From Neokomagataea thailandica NBRC 106555 (lineage in GTDB: Bacteria > Pseudomonadota > Alphaproteobacteria > Acetobacterales > Acetobacteraceae): a DNA stretch of 64,000 bases. The notes under the pieces are model-generated. The model worked only from the letters and a program-made list of their open reading frames with translations, had not been told where the DNA came from and ran no database searches. Position numbers and translations under genes: made by a program. The first letter of the stretch is position 1, and each line of letters begins with the position of its first letter. Below, in pieces: positions 55,086-63,654 of this stretch. The DNA lies in NCBI RefSeq assembly GCF_001598495.1, contig NZ_BCZB01000009.1:1-64000 (forward strand). Direction: 5' to 3'.

Positions 55086-56858
55086 TTACGTCGGGAAAGA
55101 CTCTTCTCCTGCCAAGGACCGCCGACTGCGCTCCAACTCCTCCGCATAACGCCGTAAGGCATGCTGTTCCGTCAGCAACCCAACCACCTTGCGTGAAACA
55201 ACATCATCTACCACAACCAGCGCATCAGCCTCAGCCTGGGTAAAACGCTCAATCGCCTCGCGCACATTCATCAGAGGCGTCAAAACATCCCCCCCATGCT
55301 GCGCCAGAGCCTCTACCGTTTGTCCACGCGCCCCGTCTGCCAAATGCAAATCTGCAATACCCAGAACACCAGCATAACGCCCATCGTCATCCAGCAAAAT
55401 AACCCGCTGCCCGGACCCCGGAGCGAGTACTTTCTGCGCCCGTGTTACCGATGTACGTAACGGTAAACTCCGTGGAATAGGCCGCATCATACGCCGCACA
55501 TCCAAAGAGCGTATCCACCCCACATCAACGGCCGAACGGATCGATTCACCACGCAAATGAAAACGCCACGTCGCAAAGCTATATCCAAACAGCCGCCGTA
55601 CCGTCAGAAGCGATATAATCGCCGCCACAAAGGTAGCGCCGCTGAAAACCGCACTCCCCGTCATTTCCAACGCCAAACACACCATGGTCATCGGGCTTCC
55701 AATCACCGCAACAGCCATGGCGCTCATCCCGACCAAAGCTGCAAGGACCATACTGCCCGGTGCCACGCCCAGCGGGGTCAAAAATACCGTGTAAACCGTT
55801 CCCGCTAACGTCCCCAAATACAGAGAGGCAAAGAACAACCCACCTCGAAAGCCCGAACCAATACTCAAGGCCGATGCCACAGCTTTTAAGAGCAACAACC
55901 CCGCCGCCATACGCGGCGTAAAATCACCAGATAAAACACGACGCATCGCTTCATGCCCGGACGACAGAACCGATGGATGAATCACAGCCAAGCCACTCAC
56001 CGCCAAGCCACCCAATGCAGGGCGCCCCCAGCCCGGCACAGGCAAACGCCGAAACACCTTCTCCACCTGCGTAACACCGAACATCACCGCAATCGCCGTC
56101 AGCGCAGACAGAACACTAATCAACACCACGCCAATACCCGCATTCCAATCCAACGGCCCGATCGACAAAGGCGGCAAGGCCATCGGGTTGTGATGCAAAA
56201 CATGCGCCACCCCCACACCTGCCAAAGCCGCGGCCGCAACCGGCGGCAGGCTCGCCAATGTGTACGAGCCTATAACCAGTTCGAAGGCATAGAACGCACC
56301 GGTCACCGGCGCATTAAACGCAGCACCAATAGCCGCACCCGCACCCGCGCCGACTAAAACGCGCAAATCATCCCGCCGCACACGAAAAGCACGCCCTGCC
56401 CAAGACGCACAGGCAGAGCCAATCTGCGTAAACCCGGCCTCCAACCCAATGGATGCACCCGAGCCATTTGATAAAATCGTCTGCCCCACCACCACAAGAC
56501 TATCCCGCAGTGACATCCGGCCACCGTGCAGCGCATTCGCCTCAATCGGGTCAACAGGCTGCCGTGGCACAAAAACGGCCGCCACAACACCAAATACACC
56601 AACCGCCAATCCGCCCAGCGTCAGCGCCAATACCGTCCGCAGAACAGAAAGGTGATCTAACCCCGAAAGATGACCCGTGGGAGCATAAGCCACACCATAA
56701 AGCCAGCGATGCAGCATCAGCGTGACCGTTGAAATACCAATCACCCACAAAGCCGCCACACCACCCAAAAGGGCCGATAGCAGCGTGAGCCATATTTCAT
56801 CAGCCCGCACCCATGAACGCAGCCAAACAGGCGCCAAAAAAGAGCGCGGCTCACGCAT
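55086..56858 (-). CDS. ClC-family chloride channel/transporter with CBS domains
   Basis: 590 residues. A ClC membrane core of about 10-12 helical segments with the selectivity segments GSGASIGLEAGFTQIGSACASWAG (the usual GREGP reads GLEAG, with the gating Glu kept), SGFRGGLFFASLYLGTLAG and the second half. A pair of CBS domains occupies about 450-570 (MMRPIPRSLPLRTSVTRAQ; DVLTPLMNVREAIERFTQ). CBS domains usually bind adenine nucleotides and gate the channel. Possible roles are acid resistance and charge balance. The variation in the second selectivity motif is unusual but conserved in this subfamily as far as I recall. Confidence 0.88.
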   Translation of the reverse strand: MREPRSFLAPVWLRSWVRADEIWLTLLSALLGGVAALWVIGISTVTLMLHRWLYGVAYAPTGHLSGLDHLSVLRTVLALTLGGLAVGVFGVVAAVFVPRQPVDPIEANALHGGRMSLRDSLVVVGQTILSNGSGASIGLEAGFTQIGSACASWAGRAFRVRRDDLRVLVGAGAGAAIGAAFNAPVTGAFYAFELVIGSYTLASLPPVAAAALAGVGVAHVLHHNPMALPPLSIGPLDWNAGIGVVLISVLSALTAIAVMFGVTQVEKVFRRLPVPGWGRPALGGLAVSGLAVIHPSVLSSGHEAMRRVLSGDFTPRMAAGLLLLKAVASALSIGSGFRGGLFFASLYLGTLAGTVYTVFLTPLGVAPGSMVLAALVGMSAMAVAVIGSPMTMVCLALEMTGSAVFSGATFVAAIISLLTVRRLFGYSFATWRFHLRGESIRSAVDVGWIRSLDVRRMMRPIPRSLPLRTSVTRAQKVLAPGSGQRVILLDDDGRYAGVLGIADLHLADGARGQTVEALAQHGGDVLTPLMNVREAIERFTQAEADALVVVDDVVSRKVVGLLTEQHALRRYAEELERSRRSLAGEESFPT

Positions 56859-57008
56859 AATCGACCCCCAACAGCACTGCTTCCGATCCCCTTCGTACCA
56901 AATGGCTTTAGAATACTAGACAAGCACGCCCCTCATGGGCAGGAGTAGTGCTACTGTTTGACGGTTCCCTCGCCATCAATCAACACTTCTCTCAGGTAAG
57001 CCGCATCT

Positions 57009-57791
57009 ATGAAACTGCACATCATCGAACGAACCGAAGGTGACACACCCGCAGAAAAACGCCCAGTCATCGTCTTTCTGCACGGCTTGTTCGGACGTGC
57101 CCGTAATCTCGGCTTTCTCCAACGCGCCACCGCCAGCAATTTTCGTACCATCGCGCCAGATCTGCGCAATCACGGTGACAGCCCTCATGGCCCCGCATCC
57201 TACAGCGCCATGGCCGAAGATGTGCTCGAAACACTCAGCGCGCACCACATTAACCGCTTTGCACTTGTCGGGCACTCCATGGGCGGCAAAGTCGCCATGC
57301 ATCTCGCACTAAAACACCCAGACCGTGTTAGCCGCCTCCTCGTGGCGGATATGGCTCCTGCCCCCACACGCCACGGTCAAAGCGCTATGATCGAACGCCT
57401 CAAAACCCTCACCTTCCCCCCAACGCTAGACCGTAAAGAGGCACTCGCTCTTCTAGACCCCATCACCGGAAGCCGCGCCGTTTCCGAACTCATGGGACAA
57501 AATCTTCGCCTAGGCGATCAACCCGGCTGGGCGATTGGATTTGATGAGCTCGCAGATGCCATTACCCATATTGAAGGCTGGGAAGCTCCACAAACCCTCC
57601 CTTATGAGGGCCCCACCCTCTTCTTACGCGGCGAACTCTCCCCCTACGTCCAAGAATCCCACCACCCCACGATCCACGCTCTTTTCCCCCAAGCACAGAT
57701 TGAAACCCTGCCCAATGCCGGACATTGGCTCCATGTAGACCAACCTAAAGGCTTTCTCGCGCAGATGACTCCTTTTCTTTCGGCTCAATAG
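57009..57791 (+). CDS. Alpha/beta hydrolase (YbfF-like)
   Basis: 260 residues. HGLFGRARN (oxyanion region), APDLRNHGDSPH, nucleophile elbow GHSMGGKVAM with Ser90, the acid position in the C-terminal third and the catalytic His in NAGHWLHVDQP. It resembles the YbfF esterase branch of short-acyl thioesterase/esterases. The DLRNHGxS block is typical. The substrate is unknown. Monocistronic: structured DNA follows before tonB. Confidence 0.87.
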   Translation: MKLHIIERTEGDTPAEKRPVIVFLHGLFGRARNLGFLQRATASNFRTIAPDLRNHGDSPHGPASYSAMAEDVLETLSAHHINRFALVGHSMGGKVAMHLALKHPDRVSRLLVADMAPAPTRHGQSAMIERLKTLTFPPTLDRKEALALLDPITGSRAVSELMGQNLRLGDQPGWAIGFDELADAITHIEGWEAPQTLPYEGPTLFLRGELSPYVQESHHPTIHALFPQAQIETLPNAGHWLHVDQPKGFLAQMTPFLSAQ

Positions 57792-57885
57792 GCACCAACA
57801 AACACACAACAAAACAGGTTTCGGGCTTTCTTGATTCCCCAAGACCTGTCTATGATACCGTGTGATCCGACGTGAATTTTCCGCA

Positions 57886-57960
57886 CGGCCTTCCCAAGGC
57901 CGCACAGCAAACCTGACCGTACCAGCACACGTTCAGCCTCTCCCACAACGGGAGAGGCTG
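57886..57960 (+). promoter_or_regulatory. Structured leader upstream of tonB, two strong stem-loops
   Basis: CGGCCTT CCC AAGGCCG at 57886-57902 and CAGCCTCTCCC ACAAC GGGAGAGGCTG (11-bp perfect) at 57934-57960, with a CCAG/CTGG pair outside the second. There is no T-run after either, and the second ends 38 bases before the tonB start. Could be a 5' leader, an sRNA or a terminator of either strand. Confidence 0.5.
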
Positions 57961-57998
57961 GCATCTGGCCGGACGCAACACACACGCCGCAAACCTGC

Positions 57999-59117
57999 AT
58001 GATCCGCCGCACCCCACACGCTTCCCAACGCGATGAGCACCAAGAACCCCAGTTCTTTACGGCCCCACGTCTAAGCACGGCCACACCACGCCGTGCAGTC
58101 CCAACAACAGGGACACGGGAACGCCTGCGCGATTATGCCGCCCGTAGCACCCCCGTCCGCTCAGTCCTGACTCCGATGGAACGGCGACAAACTTTTGTCG
58201 AAGCTGGCCCCCTCGGCCCATTTTGCTTTTCAGCCTTATTGCATGGCGCGCTCTTAACGCTCCTTTTATGGCCGCACCAACAACTCTCCGGCGGCGCAAC
58301 GGGTGCAGAACCGCAGGTCGAAATGGTTTTTGACCAACCCCCTACCAAACACAGCATGCAAGGCCCACGCTCGCAGGATCAAGGCGGCGGGCAGCCGGCT
58401 CAAAACACGCAACCCCCCTCACCACAGCCACCTTCTGAAGCCAATTCAGACAGTGCTGAATCTGCACCATCCACAGTCGTACCCACCCCAGATCAGCCCT
58501 CAGCACCACCATTAGAGCAAGATCACTCCGCAGAACTCACCCAAACACCACCAACCACTGCCCCCGTCACACCGGGGCATTCCCCCAGCGCTCAAGCACA
58601 CACACAGCGCGGCCACCAACATCACCGCCAGACAACATCCAGCAGCACGACCAGTAACCCCTTCGCGCACCCCATGGATCTCAGCTTCAACGAGCAACCC
58701 TCACCCCGCCCACGCCATCGCGGCCGCCCCGCAGGCTCCGGCGGCCCGATCGATATGTCCCTTGGGCCACTCAGTATGAACGGGCAAATCAATGCGCCCT
58801 TCAAAACCAGAACCTCCATCCGTGGCGTCAGCGAAGACTATGCCGGCGAAATTGACCGCTGGATCAAAGCGCATATTTATTATCCAGAAGAAGCTGCCCG
58901 TAACGGCGAAGACGGCGCCACCTCCGTCCATGTCGTCCTAGACCGCTATGGACGCGTCAAAACCGTGCGCCTCATCGGGTCATCAGGCTCATACTCTTTG
59001 GATGCGGGCCTCACCAGTACCTTCCAAGGCTCCCATTTGCCGCCTCCACCGCCCGATATGAAGGGCGATCATTTTGAGTTCGACATGACCCTGAATTACA
59101 TCCTCATCCGTCAATGA
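57999..59117 (+). CDS. tonB: TonB-family energy transducer
   Basis: 372 residues. A 74-residue cytoplasmic lead rich in Arg/Thr/Pro precedes a single membrane helix (FCFSALLHGALLTLLLWPH, 75-93). A long Pro/Gln/Ser-rich periplasmic spacer (about 100-275) follows, then a C-terminal TonB domain (about 280-372): DRWIKAHIYYPEEAARNGEDG, VHVVLDRYGRVKTVRLIGSSG and LPPPPPDMKGDHFEFDMTLNY. It would energise the TonB receptors in this genome. ExbB and ExbD are not in the window. The long cytoplasmic N-terminus is unusual for TonB; the methionine at 58176 is a possible later start. Confidence 0.85.
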   Translation: MIRRTPHASQRDEHQEPQFFTAPRLSTATPRRAVPTTGTRERLRDYAARSTPVRSVLTPMERRQTFVEAGPLGPFCFSALLHGALLTLLLWPHQQLSGGATGAEPQVEMVFDQPPTKHSMQGPRSQDQGGGQPAQNTQPPSPQPPSEANSDSAESAPSTVVPTPDQPSAPPLEQDHSAELTQTPPTTAPVTPGHSPSAQAHTQRGHQHHRQTTSSSTTSNPFAHPMDLSFNEQPSPRPRHRGRPAGSGGPIDMSLGPLSMNGQINAPFKTRTSIRGVSEDYAGEIDRWIKAHIYYPEEAARNGEDGATSVHVVLDRYGRVKTVRLIGSSGSYSLDAGLTSTFQGSHLPPPPPDMKGDHFEFDMTLNYILIRQ

Positions 59118-59165
59118 TCGTACGCACCGCTGACCATTCTCTCTGTCACTACAACCTCTTATCTT

Positions 59166-59510
59166 GGCCCTATTGCAAAGTTAGGCTCAGGACGCAGATA
59201 TCCCAGTTGATTAATGTTTCAGATGTTTTAAATGCCGAAATGTCTTTCCATTAAACGCACGTTTCCCATGATGCTCTCCGGGAACTGGAAGAAGTAAGCC
59301 TGTGCTTCTTTCATAGCCCGCATGATCTCGAATCCCTGGATAGTCGCATAGGTGCTTTTCAGTATTCTGAAACCATGTACTGGCCAAATCCGTTACTTAA
59401 TCGTACCGTCATCAGCCTCGATCACGGTGTTCAGATATGTCACCTGCCAGTGCTGCACTGTGCCAGAAAGCTTGCCTTCACATTTTAACTCTTTACATCG
59501 CTCTGCCATA
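59166..59510 (-). mobile_element. IS6-type element remnant, outer part with terminal repeat
   Basis: Starts with the IS6-type end GGCCCTATTGCAAAG at 59166. Reverse-strand reading gives KGELK-like transposase sequence: KCEGKLSGTVQHWQVTYLN, TVIEADDGTIK then a stop, and GFRILKSTYATIQGFEIMRA, GNVRLMERHFGI, the C-terminal part of an IS6 DDE transposase (TYATIxGFEIMRA). It has at least one internal stop, so it was inactive before the second insertion. Confidence 0.82.
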
Positions 59511-60337
59511 GGGCGTGTCGTCAGTTATGGTTTTTACTGACGGTTGTGTTTTTGTTTGCCCGATGCTGTTTGTGCTCTTTTTTGAAAGAGAGGCATTATG
59601 GCGCGCCGCTATGGTTTACGCGACCCGCAATGGGAGCGGATCAAAGAGATGCTTCCCGGCCGAGAAGGTCATGTTGGCGGTACGGCTGCGGACAATCGCT
59701 TGTTTGTGGAAGCTGTCTTATATCGTTATCGCGCCGGTATTCCGTGGCGTGACCTTCCTGCGCGTTTTGGAGACTGGAAAAACGTGCATCGGCGTCTACG
59801 TCGTTGGTGTGAAACTGGCGTGATTGAGCGGATTTTTCATCATCTCTCCACTGATCATGATAATGAATATATGATGATCGACAGCGCGAGTGCCTTAAAA
59901 AAAGGGGGCTGATCAGGCCATTGGGCGATCATGCGGTGGATTAACCACAAAGATCCATGCTGTTTGTGATGCTCTCGGCAACCCGGTGGAACTCGAGATC
60001 ACACAGGGTCAGGACGCTGATATCACGCAAGCAGAACCGTTTTTAGAAAAGATCGACCCCGACGCCTTTATAGCCGACAAGGCTTATGATGCGGATGAGT
60101 TGATCAACAGGCTCACAGAGCGCGAGATTACCCCTGTCATTCCGTCTAAAAGCAACCGGAAGGAACTGCGAGACACAGATTTCGCTCTCTATCGAGAACG
60201 AAATCTTGTCGAACGTTTCTTCAATAAACTCAAACAGTTCCGAGCCATAGCAACATGCTATGATAAGATGAAATCAACATTCCTCGCAGCCGTGCAGTTC
60301 GCATCAATCATCATAATGCTTAACTGACGACACGCCC
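59511..60337 (+). mobile_element. IS5-family (IS427-group type) insertion sequence, 827 bp
   Basis: Perfect 17-base terminal inverted repeats (GGGCGTGTCGTCAGTTA at the left, its complement at the right), flanked on both sides by the 2-base duplication TA (59509-59510 and 60338-60339). Length, TA target and ORF layout fit the IS427 group of IS5. The sequence looks recent because both ends and the duplication are intact. Inserted inside the IS6-type remnant, whose frame rejoins across it. Confidence 0.93.
59598..60327 (+). CDS. IS5-family transposase, two frames joined at an A7-G5 run
   Basis: Frame A (59598-59912, 104 residues): MARRYGLRDPQWERIKEMLPG, FVEAVLYRYRAGIPWRDLPARFG and MMIDSASALKKGG with the first catalytic Asp. 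Frame B begins within the run at 59897-59908 and continues ADQAIGRSCGGLTTKIHAVCD, DAFIADKAYDADEL (second Asp) and ERNLVERFFNKLKQFRAIATCYDK (Glu). Joining needs a +1 shift, or loss of one A, at TTAAAAAAAGGGGGC. Such slippage is known in part of this family; a plain disabling indel is the alternative. Confidence 0.85.
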
Positions 60338-60339
60338 TA

Positions 60340-60420
60340 ATTGAACGGTCATAGGTCGGTGCCTTGTCTGTATTGATTATCTTGGGTGCATAGCGTTGAA
60401 TGAGCAACGCTCCGCCGTGG
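60340..60420 (-). mobile_element. IS6-type remnant, inner part beyond the IS5 insertion
   Basis: Minus-strand reading THGGALLIQRYAPKIINTDK then APTYDRSI continues directly into the sequence left of the IS5 element if the element and one TA are removed. This is the second-Asp region (INTDKAPTY) of an IS6 transposase. Its N-terminal half is missing, cut off at the ubiA gene end. Confidence 0.8.
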
Positions 60421-60422
60421 GT

Positions 60423-61346
60423 TCATAAGAGGCCGAGGCGTCCCAAAATAAAGGCAAGAGCGAAGACCATGCCGATGGGAACGTTTTGCTTGAAAAGCGC
60501 TAAGCAGGCCGGAGCATTATGGGGGTTAATGAGCAGAACTTGCCGCATGAGGATGACGGCACTGATGCTGAATAACGCCCAGAAGCCAGCAGAGAGTCCG
60601 GCATGCGCTGCGGCGAGGCCGAAGGCAATTAGGGTTATGGTGTAGCAAATGCCAATAAAAAGGCGCGGCCATGCAGCCATGAGACGTGAGGTGGAGCGAA
60701 CGCCAATGCGTGCATCGTCCTCCATATCTTGGAAGCCGTAAATGGTATCGAAGCCGAGTTGCCAGATGATAACACCTGCGTAGAGCAGGATACCGCTGAG
60801 GTCTAAACGCCCACCTGCGGCGGCATAGCCCATCGGGGCACCAAAGCCGAAGGTAAAGCCCATGATGAGTTGTGGCCACCATGTGACGCGTTTGGCGGCG
60901 GGGTAAAGAGCCACCAAAACCAGTGCGAGGGGGGCAAGCTCCCAGCATAAAATTGGCAGGCAGAGGAGGATGAGCAACCCGCCAAGGAGCAAGAGGGCGA
61001 GCAGAAGCAAGCCTTGTTTGAGAGAGAGGGCACCACTGGCAAGGGGGCGGCCTGCCGTGCGGGCGACTTTGGCGTCAATATCACGGTCCCAGATATCGTT
61101 CACGACGCACCCGGCAGAGCGCATGATAAGGGAGCCAATGGCGAAGAGCGCGGTATAGATCAGGCGCGTTGAGAGCGGGGTTGGGCTATTGGCCAAGAAG
61201 ATACCGAAGACGCCGGGTAAAAAGAGCAGCCAAGTTCCTACTGGGCGGTCAAGTCGTGCCAAGAGGGCATAAGAACGCCATGGATCTGAGAGGCGTCCGA
61301 TCCAGCCAGAGAGGCGGATATCAGTATGAGGCGTGGCGGTTGTCAT
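60423..61346 (-). CDS. ubiA: 4-hydroxybenzoate polyprenyltransferase
   Basis: Attaches the polyprenyl chain to 4-hydroxybenzoate in ubiquinone synthesis, in the inner membrane. 307 residues. Aspartate-rich motifs NDIWDRDIDAKVART (83-97) and YGFQDMEDDARIGVRS bind Mg-diphosphate; about nine helices follow DRPVGTWLLFLPG. The start at 61346 gives a family-like N-terminus; an ATG at 61430 is possible. Its 3' end abuts the IS6 remnant, but the protein appears complete. In this gene the + strand is G-rich, unlike the left 59 kb. Confidence 0.95.
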   Translation of the reverse strand: MTTATPHTDIRLSGWIGRLSDPWRSYALLARLDRPVGTWLLFLPGVFGIFLANSPTPLSTRLIYTALFAIGSLIMRSAGCVVNDIWDRDIDAKVARTAGRPLASGALSLKQGLLLLALLLLGGLLILLCLPILCWELAPLALVLVALYPAAKRVTWWPQLIMGFTFGFGAPMGYAAAGGRLDLSGILLYAGVIIWQLGFDTIYGFQDMEDDARIGVRSTSRLMAAWPRLFIGICYTITLIAFGLAAAHAGLSAGFWALFSISAVILMRQVLLINPHNAPACLALFKQNVPIGMVFALAFILGRLGLL

Positions 61347-61432
61347 ATTTTTCTGATGCGCTGGCGGGGGCAGGAGGTCAAGGGGGAGTGATGGTGTTTG
61401 CGATAGGGGCGTGAGCGCGCTATCCAGCATAT

Positions 61433-62167
61433 ATGAGCCGTGATGCACCCCGTTTATATTGCGCCCCGAATGACGCTCCTTTTGTCGAAGGGGGGAGTGT
61501 GACTCTTTTGCCTGGTCAGGCCCATTATTTGGGGTCTGTGATGCGGCAGAGTATTGGGGCGGTTATCCGTCTCTTTAATGCTGTAGATGGAGAATGGGAG
61601 GCGGAACTCTCAGCTCTGCGTAAAGATAAAGGGGCCGTGGTTTTCCGGCAGCAGGTGCGTGTCCCGCAGGAGACGAAGGGCGCAATTTTGCTCTTTGCGC
61701 CTTTGAAGCGTGACGCAACGGAATTGGTCATTCGTATGGGAACAGAACTCGGCGTCACGCGGTTTTTGCCGGTGATCACGGAGCGAACCAACATGCCGCG
61801 CCTTAATTTAGAGCGTTTGTCGTTGATTGCGACGGAAGCCGCAGAGCAATGTGAGCGTTTGGATGTTCCGGAGATTGAAGCGCCGAAGCCTCTTTTGCAG
61901 CGTTTGGCCGAGTGGCCGGTAACGGATGCGCTCTATGCGGCGCTGGAGCGCCAGCCGGGAGCCGCTGTGGCGGATGATGTGACGGGGGCTGTCGGGTTGC
62001 TCATAGGGCCGGAAGGTGGTTTTTCTCCGGCAGAAATGCAGCGTTTGCAAGCGCATAATGCCGTGCGGGCATTGTCATTAGGGGCCTTGGTATTACGGGC
62101 TGATACGGCTGTGTGTGCGGGGTTGTCGCGCTTGGCGGTAAAGGCGCATAAAACGTATATAGAATGA
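61433..62167 (+). CDS. rsmE: 16S rRNA (uracil-1498-N3) methyltransferase
   Basis: 244 residues. An N-terminal PUA-like domain (RLYCAPNDAPF, then LPGQAHYLGSVMRQSIGAVIRLFN) and a C-terminal SPOUT fold with the SAM knot: RMGTELGVTRFLPVITER, LLIGPEGGFSPAE (189-201) and LSLGALVLRADTA. Methylates U1498 of 16S rRNA. Divergent from ubiA; codons are G/T-rich at third positions, matching the skew change. Confidence 0.95.
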   Translation: MSRDAPRLYCAPNDAPFVEGGSVTLLPGQAHYLGSVMRQSIGAVIRLFNAVDGEWEAELSALRKDKGAVVFRQQVRVPQETKGAILLFAPLKRDATELVIRMGTELGVTRFLPVITERTNMPRLNLERLSLIATEAAEQCERLDVPEIEAPKPLLQRLAEWPVTDALYAALERQPGAAVADDVTGAVGLLIGPEGGFSPAEMQRLQAHNAVRALSLGALVLRADTAVCAGLSRLAVKAHKTYIE

Positions 62168-62263
62168 CAAAGGGTGACAGCCTCGCCGGACCTGCTACAA
62201 CAGCGACTGAAAGCAGTTCTGTCATCATCGAACAATCGATCTAGACTATAAGGCCTGAAAGCA

Positions 62264-63652
62264 ATGTCCAACCCCGGCACAACCAATAGCGCACCGATCG
62301 AAAACCGTGCGCAGCTCGTCGAGGTTCTGATGCGTGGTAATAAGCCGCAACGTCAGTGGCGCATTGGAACCGAGCATGAAAAATTTGGTTTTGTCCGCCC
62401 GGATATGGCGGAGGGCCGCACCCCGTATGCGCCGCCTCCTTATGCGCCACGTGGTATTGGTGCGCTTTTAGAAGCTCTTTCTGGCCCGGATTGGGAGCCT
62501 ATCCATGATGGAGAGGCTGTTATTGGTCTTAAAGGGGCGAATACCCATAAAGGTTGTTCTATCTCGCTAGAGCCAGCGGGACAGTTTGAGCTTTCAGGCG
62601 CACCTTTAGAGACATTACACGAAACGGATCAGGAAATGCGGGCGCATTTTGATCTGATTCGTGGGCCGGTCAAGGAGTTGGGGCTGGGCTTTATTCCGGT
62701 TGGCTTCCAACCTTTATGGGGCCGTGGTGATATGCCCTGGGTGCCTAAGAGTCGCTACGCCATTATGCGGCGTTATATGCCGACAGTTGGTGCGTTGGGG
62801 CTGGATATGATGACCCGCTCCTCAACGGTGCAGGTTAATCTGGATTTTTCGGATGAAGCGGACATGGCGCGGAAGATGCGCGTGTCTTTGGCGCTTCAGC
62901 CTTTGGTCAGTGCACTGATGGCCAATTCGCCTTTCGTGGAAGGGAAGGCGAATGGGTATTTATCCAATCGTTGTCGTATTTGGACGGATACAGATAATGC
63001 GCGTGCGGGACAGCCTCCTTTGTTCTTCGCGGATGATTTTTCGTTTGAGCGTTATGTCGACTGGGTTCTTGATGTTCCCATGTATTTCGTCGTGCGGGAT
63101 GGCAAGAATGTTGATGTTGCAGGGGCATCTTTCCGCCGTTGGTTAGAGAACGGGGAGGTACCGGAAGGTTTGAAAGCCTATGCGGGCCAAACGCCAACGA
63201 TCGGGGATTTTGAAGATCATTTGACGACGGCATTCCCGGATGTCCGTTTGAAGCAGTTCTTGGAAATGCGCGGTGCGGATGCGGGTTCACCGCAAATGAT
63301 GGTTGCGCATTCAGCATTGTGGGTTGGCCTATTGTATGACCCCGCGACGTTGGAAGCCGCTGAGTGTTTGGTGCGTGAGTTAGACTGGGGCGTGTATCAG
63401 CAATTGCGCGCGGATGTGCCTAAGCTTGCGATGGATGCACCTTTCCCCGGTGGTTTGCGTGCTTTGGCGCGTCGTGTTCTCGCTTTGGCAGAACAGGGTT
63501 TACGGGCGCGGGCGCGTGATGAAGCACAGTTCTTGGCCCCATTGCAGGCTATTGCGGATGGTGGGCCCACACAGGCAGAGCATTGGTTGGCGCTTTATAA
63601 GGGCGCATGGGGTGGTGATGTGCGCCCAATTTTCCAACACGCGGAGATCTAA
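62264..63652 (+). CDS. gshA: Glutamate-cysteine ligase (plant/alphaproteobacterial type)
   Basis: First step of glutathione synthesis. 462 residues, the GCS2-like family with NRAQLVEVLMRG, WRIGTEHEKFGF (substrate and metal Glu), GCSISLEPAGQFELSGAP, RYAIMRRYMPTVGALGLDMM and SSTVQVNLDFSDEADMARKMRV. The stop lies 2 bases before the mbfA start, so these are cotranscribed. Confidence 0.95.
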   Translation: MSNPGTTNSAPIENRAQLVEVLMRGNKPQRQWRIGTEHEKFGFVRPDMAEGRTPYAPPPYAPRGIGALLEALSGPDWEPIHDGEAVIGLKGANTHKGCSISLEPAGQFELSGAPLETLHETDQEMRAHFDLIRGPVKELGLGFIPVGFQPLWGRGDMPWVPKSRYAIMRRYMPTVGALGLDMMTRSSTVQVNLDFSDEADMARKMRVSLALQPLVSALMANSPFVEGKANGYLSNRCRIWTDTDNARAGQPPLFFADDFSFERYVDWVLDVPMYFVVRDGKNVDVAGASFRRWLENGEVPEGLKAYAGQTPTIGDFEDHLTTAFPDVRLKQFLEMRGADAGSPQMMVAHSALWVGLLYDPATLEAAECLVRELDWGVYQQLRADVPKLAMDAPFPGGLRALARRVLALAEQGLRARARDEAQFLAPLQAIADGGPTQAEHWLALYKGAWGGDVRPIFQHAEI

Positions 63653-63654
63653 CG

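Noticed and set aside
57842-57990. SRP RNA, tmRNA or a known riboswitch class
   Set aside because: The stems are strong, but conserved core sequences of 4.5S RNA, tmRNA, TPP, cobalamin, SAM and glycine elements were not found on either strand.
59118-60422. Chromosome origin at the skew flip
   Set aside because: No dnaA, parAB, gidA or hemE genes and no DnaA-box cluster are present; insertion elements explain the site better. It remains testable by whole-genome skew.
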